A DNA stretch of 29,482 bases, taken from positions 1-29,482 of the forward strand of contig CAYWBI010000026.1 in NCBI GenBank assembly GCA_964456445.1, read 5' to 3'. The translations under genes were made by a program, and so were the position numbers. Of this stretch, positions 23,248 to 29,482 are shown piece after piece; position 1 is the first letter of the stretch; each line of letters opens with the position of its first letter. The stretch comes from CAYWBI01 sp964456445. Its GTDB lineage: Bacteria > Calditrichota > Calditrichia > Calditrichales > J004. Under the pieces are notes generated by a model, which saw only the letters and a list, made by a program, of their open reading frames with translations, did no database searches and was not told where the DNA came from.

Positions 23248-25092
23248 ATGGCTATCATACCACATGAAAAGATAGAAGAAGTCCGCCAGGCAGTGAGCAT
23301 CGTTCACTATATTTCGCAATTTGTAAACTTGCGCAAGGAGGGCCGGAACATGAAAGGCCTGTGCCCTTTTCATCAGGAAAAGACACCGTCCTTTGTCGTA
23401 AGCCCGGAGAAACAGTTTTATCATTGTTTTGGCTGTGGACGGGGGGGCAATCTTTATTCATTTATAATGGAGTATGAAAAACTTCAATTTCCCGATGCCG
23501 TGAAACGTGCGGCCGATTTTGCCGGGATTGTTCTGCCTCGCCCCCAGCCAGCCAATCCTGAAAAGGAAAACCATATCCAGGGCCTGTACAGGGTCAACGA
23601 AACGGTCTGCAATTTTTTTGAAACCAATCTACGTAAAGATGTTCATAAACCACACTTGAATTATATCCTGCGACGTAAAATTTCGGAAGAACTCATCCAC
23701 AAATTTCGTCTTGGCTATGCACCGGACAGTTATGATGCGATGATCACATTTTTAAAAAAGAAAAATATCAAACTGGAAGACGCCGCCGAGACAGGTTTGA
23801 TACAGGAAAAGGAAAGCGGCGGGCATTTCGTCAAGTTCCGGCATCGCATCATCTTCCCTTTTTTTAATATCAGCGGTCAGATTATTGGCTTCGGCGGGCG
23901 TAAACTCAAAGAAAGCCAGCAACCCAAATATCTAAACTCACCGGAATGTGATATTTACCATAAGGGTTCTACACTTTATGGGCTGCACCAGGCCCTGCAA
24001 AAAATCCGTGATAAAGGTTTTGTAATATTGGTGGAAGGATATTTTGACTTACTGCGGCTGGTCGGGAATGGCTTTGGCAACGTTGTGGCAAGCAGTGGAA
24101 CGGCGCTTACCGAACAACAGGCAAAGCTGATCAAACGCTACTGCAAAGACGTATATATTACCTATGACGGCGATGGCGCCGGACAAAAAGCCGCGATTAA
24201 AAATGCGCGTATCCTGGAGAATCAGGATATCAACGCCTTTATTGTTCCCATGCCTGCCGGCGATGACCCGGACACCTTTATTCTGGAGCATGGCAGCGCC
24301 GCATTCAGCGCACAAATAGAAAAACGGATGCTACCGGTTGTTTTTCAATTGGATCAGTTTTTTAAGGAAACAAGCAATCCATCTCTGGAAGAAAAAGACC
24401 GTTTTATCCATGAGGCGCTCAACAGCCTCGTCGGTTTTCGCAGCGCTATCAAAGCAGGTTTGTATATCCACCATCTTAGTGATAAACTACGTGTAAACGA
24501 GAGCATGTTGGTAAGTGAACTGAACCGCTTAAAGCGGCGGGATACACACTATAAAAATCTGCGTTCCGCCCCCCTCCAGACGGCAATCCCTACCACGGCA
24601 AAAGAATCCACAGAGCCGCCGAACGGCGCGCCGGGGACCATTGTCCGCAAAGGCGCCTTTCTGGCCGAGGAAGGCCTGCTCGAGGCTCTGCTCCACGCAG
24701 ACAGTGAAGTGATAAATTATATTCGTAGCCATATCAGCTATGATCTGTTTGACAACGAGATACATGCAAAATTGTATAACTTAATTATCGATGAATTTGA
24801 AGAAACAGGTCAGATAAACCTGAATGCCTTTTTCGAAACATCCCACGAACCTGACAACAAGAACACGGCAGCACTGCTGGCGCGGTTAATGGTAAGCAGC
24901 AATAACCTGAGTTTAAAATTTGCCGAAGATTGTATTTATCAGGTAAAAAAAAGGCGTTTGCAAAAAGAAGCGGATGAAATCAGCAGGCAAATCCATGCCG
25001 AAGCTTCATCCCCGGATTCCCTTATGCACTACATGTCTGAGCTTACCAGGGTAAAAAAGGAAATTGTCCGGCTCGGGCAAAAAAAGGTATAG
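23248..25092 (+). CDS. dnaG: DNA primase DnaG, 614 aa
   Basis: Synthesises RNA primers at the replication fork. The N-terminal CHC2 zinc-binding domain has Cys39, His42, Cys60 and Cys63 (CPFH...CFGC). The catalytic core contains the segment FRHRIIFPFFNISGQIIGFGGR. The Toprim domain has LVEGYFDLL with the metal-binding Glu near 262, SSGTALTEQQ, and YDGDGAG near 305-311. The C-terminal region (about 470-614) is helical, consistent with the DnaB-helicase-interacting domain. Length is typical. The ATG at 23248 gives the conserved MAIIPHEKIEEVRQ-type start; the frame is open to 23215 without homology and the Shine-Dalgarno sequence is weak. No rpoD or rpsU gene accompanies it here. Confidence 0.97.
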   Translation: MAIIPHEKIEEVRQAVSIVHYISQFVNLRKEGRNMKGLCPFHQEKTPSFVVSPEKQFYHCFGCGRGGNLYSFIMEYEKLQFPDAVKRAADFAGIVLPRPQPANPEKENHIQGLYRVNETVCNFFETNLRKDVHKPHLNYILRRKISEELIHKFRLGYAPDSYDAMITFLKKKNIKLEDAAETGLIQEKESGGHFVKFRHRIIFPFFNISGQIIGFGGRKLKESQQPKYLNSPECDIYHKGSTLYGLHQALQKIRDKGFVILVEGYFDLLRLVGNGFGNVVASSGTALTEQQAKLIKRYCKDVYITYDGDGAGQKAAIKNARILENQDINAFIVPMPAGDDPDTFILEHGSAAFSAQIEKRMLPVVFQLDQFFKETSNPSLEEKDRFIHEALNSLVGFRSAIKAGLYIHHLSDKLRVNESMLVSELNRLKRRDTHYKNLRSAPLQTAIPTTAKESTEPPNGAPGTIVRKGAFLAEEGLLEALLHADSEVINYIRSHISYDLFDNEIHAKLYNLIIDEFEETGQINLNAFFETSHEPDNKNTAALLARLMVSSNNLSLKFAEDCIYQVKKRRLQKEADEISRQIHAEASSPDSLMHYMSELTRVKKEIVRLGQKKV

Positions 25093-25190
25093 ACGTCCAG
25101 CCATAAAAACTTAATATACCCTTTCCTGCTTTTGGGTTTATATACCTTTTGGCATTTATATATGTTCAATTACTGATAAAGGCAATTGCA

Positions 25191-26246
25191 ATGCATCGCT
25201 CAAAAAATTATGCTAAAAAAGCCGGTTCGCCTCCCGGAAAACCCGTTTTTACCGGATTACAGAAAACCGATAAAGTGCATGTCCATGTTATAGATTATAA
25301 TGTCCAAAAAGTTACGGAACATGATATTCAAAACATAGAGGATGTGTTTACATTCAAAGATAAAGCAACCGTCTCCTGGATTGATATATGTGGCCTTCAT
25401 GATGTGGAGCTTATAGAGAAATTATGTAATAATTTTTCCATTCACCAGCTTGTACAGGAAGATATCGTTCATCTTTCGCAGCGACCTAAAATCGAAGAAT
25501 TCGACAACTATATATTTTTTGTGCTACGAATGATTTACGTTGAGAACGATGTATTTATAGAAGAACAGTTGTCAATTATTCAGGGTGAAAACTATGTGAT
25601 TACCTTCCAGGAAAAGCCGGGAGACCTGTTCAATCCAATTCGTGACCGGATTCGAAGCGGAAAATTCCAGATTTCAAAACTAAAATCAGACTATCTTGCC
25701 TATAGCTTAATCGATAATATTGTAGATAATTACTTTGTTATTTTGGAAGAATTTGGAAATAACATCGAAATTATTGAAGAAGAATTGCTGACCAATCCAT
25801 CTCAGACCATCTTACAGAAAATCCACAAATTGAAACGCAAAATGCTGTCATTGAGACGTTCCGTGTGGCCATTGCGCGAAGTTATAAATAAATTGGACCG
25901 GACGGAATCAACCTTAATAAAAAAAACAACAAAAATATATGTACGTGATATTTATGACCATACTATCCAGGTTATCGATACCATAGAAAATTTTCGTGAT
26001 ATGTTATCTGCCATGCTTGATACCTATCTTTCAAGTCTTAGCAATCGTATGAATGAAGTGATGAAAACACTTACGATTATTGCTACCATCTTTATACCAC
26101 TTACTTTTATAGCCGGGGTTTATGGAATGAATTTTGAATATATGCCCGAGTTAAAATGGCATTTCGGCTATTTTTACGTTTTGGCTATCATGGCCAGTAT
26201 CGCTTTGATAATGCTTGTCTTTTTCAAAAGGAAAAAATGGTTGTAA
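25191..26246 (+). CDS. corA: CorA-type magnesium/cobalt transporter, 351 aa
   Basis: Homopentameric inner-membrane divalent-cation channel. A large cytoplasmic N-terminal domain (about 1-250) is followed by a long stalk helix and two transmembrane helices. The first helix ends in the signature YGMNF, which forms the ion entrance, the periplasmic loop is EYMPELKWHFG, and the second helix runs to a basic KRKKWL end. The ATG at 25191 has AAAGG about 9 nt upstream; the open frame extends to a TTG at 25149 without support. It lies 98 bp after dnaG, so co-transcription is possible but not shown. Mg versus Co preference cannot be told from sequence. Confidence 0.93.
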   Translation: MHRSKNYAKKAGSPPGKPVFTGLQKTDKVHVHVIDYNVQKVTEHDIQNIEDVFTFKDKATVSWIDICGLHDVELIEKLCNNFSIHQLVQEDIVHLSQRPKIEEFDNYIFFVLRMIYVENDVFIEEQLSIIQGENYVITFQEKPGDLFNPIRDRIRSGKFQISKLKSDYLAYSLIDNIVDNYFVILEEFGNNIEIIEEELLTNPSQTILQKIHKLKRKMLSLRRSVWPLREVINKLDRTESTLIKKTTKIYVRDIYDHTIQVIDTIENFRDMLSAMLDTYLSSLSNRMNEVMKTLTIIATIFIPLTFIAGVYGMNFEYMPELKWHFGYFYVLAIMASIALIMLVFFKRKKWL

Positions 26247-26625
26247 AGAAATAAAATATTTGAGCTGTCAGTAATTTTCATAAAATATCTGATCAAGCAT
26301 TTAAAATAAATTGAAAAGTAGTTTCGATAGCACGAAACATATAATTCCCCAATGCACGATCATAAAAATAATCATCCGCCATTAGTCACCATTTCCATGG
26401 CCTTATCTATGTTTTTGTTTTTGCTCCACTGGGTTTCTTGTGGGTAAATTCTTAGATAGAAAGAATAGTCATAAGACAGGATAACAGGATTGGCGAATTA
26501 AAAATGGATAATTTGGGACCGGGAATTGTTTTTGGCATGAAGGCAGCTGAGCTCAAGTGTAGAGTGCCGCTTCTCACTAACCCCATCCCTTAGGGCGGGG
26601 AGAAAAACGAACAAGGCAATTAATG

Positions 26626-26662
26626 GGGGCTTTAGCCCAACAACTTCAGGGGCTAAAGCCCC
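26626..26662. repeat. REP-like inverted repeat, 13-bp arms
   Basis: GGGGCTTTAGCCC (26626-26638) and GGGCTAAAGCCCC (26650-26662) are exact reverse complements with an 11-bp spacer, and each arm is itself nearly palindromic (GGGCTAAAGCCC core). No T-tract follows and no gene ends nearby, so a terminator is unlikely. The form resembles the dispersed intergenic palindromes mobilised by REP-associated tyrosine transposases. Confidence 0.6.
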
Positions 26663-26685
26663 GAGGAATCAATCGGATTGTTCGT

Positions 26686-26705
26686 CCCCGGGATAAATCC
26701 CGGGG
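26686..26705. repeat. Perfect 20-bp hairpin palindrome, REP-like
   Basis: CCCCGGGA and TCCCGGGG form an 8-bp stem with loop TAAA. It lies 23 bp after the preceding inverted repeat, and the pair looks like one composite (BIME-like) element of about 80 bp. Confidence 0.6.
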
Positions 26706-27042
26706 CTATTCAAAGATTAAAAACAATTTGATTGAAATTCAAGGGATTCACTTACCCATACATCTTATTTATTAAAACGAAATCAAAGGGAGGCCGTTCC
26801 AATGGATTTCGTTCATTTTTTATTCAGGAAGCATTCAGATTCATTAATAGGAGTATTCTATTTCCACACCAAACCCAGTAGAGCCTTTGTTTTTAATACG
26901 AAATTCTTCATATTCAACGTGACGTCATCAGTTGACAATGAATGTTGCAGGAAGTATCATTCGCATTCAGTCGGCTTCTTACCGTTCCGTCAGATATGTT
27001 CTTGATAAAAACGACTCAATCACAAAACGGAGATGTCTTATC

Positions 27043-29436
27043 ATGAAAAGAATCCACCTTTTTTTTGTATTCACACTTCTTCTCGCCCTTGGCACACAAG
27101 CCTTCTCTCAAAACCTGGCCTATAAAAAACCGGTAAAAGCCTCGCGGTACGATAAAAACAATCCGCCCGAATTGGCGGTTGACGGTAATCGCGATACCTG
27201 GTGGAGCGCCGGGACTTCGGCCCCACAATGGATCGAGGTGGATTTACAAGCCCCCGTGGATATCGAGCGCATCAACCTTGTCACCAGTCAGTATCCCGAT
27301 GGCGAAACCCTGCATAAGGTCTGGGGAAAACCCGAGGGCGGACAATATCAATTACTGCATGAGTTTAATGAGAAAACCACGGACAACCAGGATTTAACAT
27401 TTTTACCGGATGTGCCCTGGGTAAACATTCAATACATCAAAATTGAGACGACCAAATCACCATCCTGGATTGCCTGGCGCGGCATTGAGATTTATGGCGT
27501 TTCTTATCATGATGAATTTATAAAGGTTGCTGGCGATAGCTGGCATTTTGAGACTGAAACGACCGGGCGCCCCTTTATACCATTTGGGGTTAATTATTAT
27601 GATCCGGGCAGCTATCACGATACGCCCTATTCCGCTTTTGATGTCATCGGTGCGTTCGATAGCGTTTCCGTTGATCGCCAACTCGCCAAAATCCATAACC
27701 TTGGCGCCAATATTATTCGGATTTTTTTGTCCGTGGTCAGCTTTGAGCCCGATTTATTTGTCCTGAACGAAAGCAGTTTTCAAAAATTGGATAAGCTTAT
27801 CAAGATTGCCAAAAAACATCGCCTGCGGATTATCTTTGACGTCATCAATGATTGGGAAGGCGATCCGGGTTGGCAAAGTTGGGATTATTATGCCGATGAG
27901 ACAACACTGCAAGGTTATGAATTCTATCTTGAAGCGCTTGGCGCCCGTTATAAAGACGAACCGGCGATATTCTCATGGAGCCTGCAAAACGAACCCTATG
28001 TCCGCGGTCCCTCATCCGGAATCATGGGCGATTTGTGGATCCCCTATACACAATTTAAATATGGTTCAGAGGCAAATCTCTCGGCGGCCTGGAGCGATTA
28101 CCCCCAAAGCGGTGAAACCTGGGACAATATCAAGCAACCGGAAGCCGCTGTATATGATCCGCTTAATACACCCGGTGATCAGCGTTTGTACGACTATCAG
28201 TTATTTCGCGAGGATATCGCTTATAACTGGGTGCGCAGGCTTAGCCATGCCCTGCGCCTTAATGATCCGAAACACATGATCTCAATCGGCCTGGATCAAC
28301 ATTCGGTACCGATTAAAAATGCGGTACCGGAAAGGACCTATACCGGGTTCAACCCACGCAAGATTGCACATTTCCTGGACTACACATCTATCCACGCCTA
28401 TAATTGGTGGGATGCATCCACGGTAAGCACGTTCATTGAGGCCATTGCGCGTTATAGTTTTGCCAATAAACCCGTTGTGGTGGAAGAATACAATCTGCGC
28501 GAAGCCGGTTCAACCGTTTCGCCTTTGCTCGATTCGTCTTCTGGTTGGCTACATTGGGCAGCCTTTGCAACAGAAGGCTTTGAGTGGAACGACAACCTGT
28601 TTGATCTAAGCGAAAATGTCACGCCCCTGGGGCAGACTTTCCGTAGCATCGCCGACACAATATACAACACCGTTCCAACCCGCGCCCCGGATGTTGCCTG
28701 GCTGGATATCGATTTAAAACAGGCGCTGACTTCGGTGGATTATCAAAACACACGCTTCCCGGAATATGTCAGCCTGTTTAACAGTAGTGGCGGTCCGGTT
28801 GGGTTTACTGTAAGAAACTATCAGCCGCCACTGCGCCTGGGTCTTGCCTCGCTTGACCTGCCAACGGATCTGGTGCTGGGTCAACAATATAACATCGGCT
28901 GGATACGGCTTAATTTGCAAATCATCCATCAGCCACCGGTCTCGCTCCAGATTTCCCGTGATGGCGGGGACCAATGGGAAACAATTGCCACGGGGATCAA
29001 GGAAGACGCATATTCCTGGAAAGTGAGCGGACCGGTTTCCGACCAGTGTCTTTTCCGGGTTGCGGACATGGTGGATACGGACATTTATGCGGTTAGTACA
29101 AAAAAATATTCAATCATAAAGCCAACATCAATTAAACAAAACGATACGGATCAGCCGCTAAATTTTTCGTTGTCACCGGCCTATCCAAACCCTTTTAATC
29201 CTGCCACAACGATCGGTTATCAACTTTCGGAAAGTGGATACGTAAACCTAAGTGTCTATAATATGAACGGACGTTTAATACGTGGCCTGGTTCAGGAAAC
29301 CCAACAGGCAGGGAGGCATCGCGTGCGCTGGAATGCCACAGATGATCAGGACCTGAAGGTTAGCTCCGGGATATACCTGTACCGGCTAAAGGTGGGAAAA
29401 CAGGTTCTGACAAATAAAATGCTGCTTTTAAAATAG
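27043..29436 (+). CDS. Secreted clan GH-A glycoside hydrolase with N-terminal F5/8 type C domain and sorting module, 797 aa
   Basis: Predicted exported carbohydrate-active enzyme. The signal peptide covers residues 1-23 (ends TQAFSQ). The discoidin/F5-8C domain (about 24-152) has LAVDGNRDTWWSAG and IEVDLQAP patterns and likely binds sugar. The TIM-barrel domain (about 160-560) shows the acid/base Glu317 in SWSLQNEP and a likely nucleophile Glu in KPVVVEEYNL (481 or 482). FKYGSEANLSAAW recalls GH42/GH35-like enzymes, while the rest is closer to GH5-like cellulases. The C-terminus is a sorting module starting AYPNPFNPATTIGY. The ATG at 27043 has GGAG about 10 nt upstream; the frame is open to 26932 without homology. 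Substrate is unknown. Confidence 0.88.
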   Translation: MKRIHLFFVFTLLLALGTQAFSQNLAYKKPVKASRYDKNNPPELAVDGNRDTWWSAGTSAPQWIEVDLQAPVDIERINLVTSQYPDGETLHKVWGKPEGGQYQLLHEFNEKTTDNQDLTFLPDVPWVNIQYIKIETTKSPSWIAWRGIEIYGVSYHDEFIKVAGDSWHFETETTGRPFIPFGVNYYDPGSYHDTPYSAFDVIGAFDSVSVDRQLAKIHNLGANIIRIFLSVVSFEPDLFVLNESSFQKLDKLIKIAKKHRLRIIFDVINDWEGDPGWQSWDYYADETTLQGYEFYLEALGARYKDEPAIFSWSLQNEPYVRGPSSGIMGDLWIPYTQFKYGSEANLSAAWSDYPQSGETWDNIKQPEAAVYDPLNTPGDQRLYDYQLFREDIAYNWVRRLSHALRLNDPKHMISIGLDQHSVPIKNAVPERTYTGFNPRKIAHFLDYTSIHAYNWWDASTVSTFIEAIARYSFANKPVVVEEYNLREAGSTVSPLLDSSSGWLHWAAFATEGFEWNDNLFDLSENVTPLGQTFRSIADTIYNTVPTRAPDVAWLDIDLKQALTSVDYQNTRFPEYVSLFNSSGGPVGFTVRNYQPPLRLGLASLDLPTDLVLGQQYNIGWIRLNLQIIHQPPVSLQISRDGGDQWETIATGIKEDAYSWKVSGPVSDQCLFRVADMVDTDIYAVSTKKYSIIKPTSIKQNDTDQPLNFSLSPAYPNPFNPATTIGYQLSESGYVNLSVYNMNGRLIRGLVQETQQAGRHRVRWNATDDQDLKVSSGIYLYRLKVGKQVLTNKMLLLK

Positions 29437-29482
29437 TGTCATTTGACCAGAGGATGAATTGAAGCCTTGTAGATTAGGTTTT

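Larger units (their letters stand above)
26247..27042. other. Gene-poor region (796 bp) with palindromes and a doubtful 31-codon frame
   Basis: No established gene was seen. The region contains two GC-rich palindromes listed separately, a CCCCATCCCTTAGGGCGGGG fold (26581-26600), and a short hairpin GTTTCG / CGAAAC near 26319-26337. A small frame at 26352-26447 (plus) would encode 31 residues, with a His-rich N-terminus and a hydrophobic stretch ending VSCG. It has no ribosome binding site and is probably not a gene. The promoter of the glycoside hydrolase gene should be in the right-hand part, but no clear one was found. Confidence 0.4.

Noticed and set aside
26352..26447. 31-codon frame with His-rich start and hydrophobic end
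   Set aside because: It lacks a ribosome binding site and is too short to judge by composition; chance is the simplest reading.

Overview
The window reads as an ordinary bacterial chromosome of moderate GC, most likely from the FCB (Fibrobacteres-Chlorobi-Bacteroidetes) superphylum or a neighbouring lineage such as Calditrichota, KSB1 or Marinimicrobia. The reasons are three secreted multidomain proteins that end in a 'YPNPFNP'-type or FlgD-like C-terminal sorting module, an IleRS of the long eukaryote-like type, a TraR/DksA protein with a degenerate zinc finger of the Bacteroidetes kind, and a DUF3467 protein. The exact phylum cannot be fixed from sequence alone. No phage, insertion sequence, CRISPR array or rRNA was seen.

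Layout, left to right. Positions 1-65 hold most of a tRNA-Ala(GGC), cut by the window edge. Positions 181-10785 (all minus strand) carry a catabolic and secreted set: delta-1-pyrroline-5-carboxylate dehydrogenase, a lamin-tail-domain secreted protein, an alpha/beta hydrolase, a geranylgeranyl-reductase-family flavoprotein, a secreted endonuclease I with fibronectin, lamin-tail and sorting domains, a PduO-type cobalamin adenosyltransferase and an ALDH7 (aminoadipic semialdehyde) dehydrogenase. Positions 11001-13331 encode a 776-residue HEAT-repeat protein with a C-terminal zinc ribbon. A VapBC-like toxin-antitoxin pair (13599-14185, plus strand) is inserted next, preceded by a perfect 14-bp inverted repeat.

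Positions 14259-22805 (minus strand) form a dense housekeeping cluster. In transcription order it is DUF3467, YggS, DivIVA, lipoprotein, purine nucleoside phosphorylase, then after a 187-bp gap IleS, TraR/DksA, LspA, RluD. Junctions are overlaps or gaps of at most 10 bp. The order YggS-DivIVA-IleS-TraR/DksA-LspA-RluD matches the ylmE-divIVA-ileS-ylyA-lspA-ylyB order of Bacillus. A TTGACA-N17-TAAATT promoter lies about 115 nt upstream of its first gene. Divergent from it are dnaG and corA (plus strand). A 796-bp gene-poor stretch with GC-rich palindromes follows, then a secreted glycoside hydrolase with an F5/8 type C domain.

I found no new multi-gene defence or biosynthetic system. The best second-look items are an IleRS whose HIGH signature reads GIHH (the arrangement linked to mupirocin hyper-resistance in IleRS2), a VapC with Asn in place of a core catalytic Asp next to an intact operator-like inverted repeat, a YggS gene whose conserved N-terminus can only be reached from a non-canonical start such as AUU, and a terminator-like hairpin sitting on the translation start of the cobalamin adenosyltransferase.
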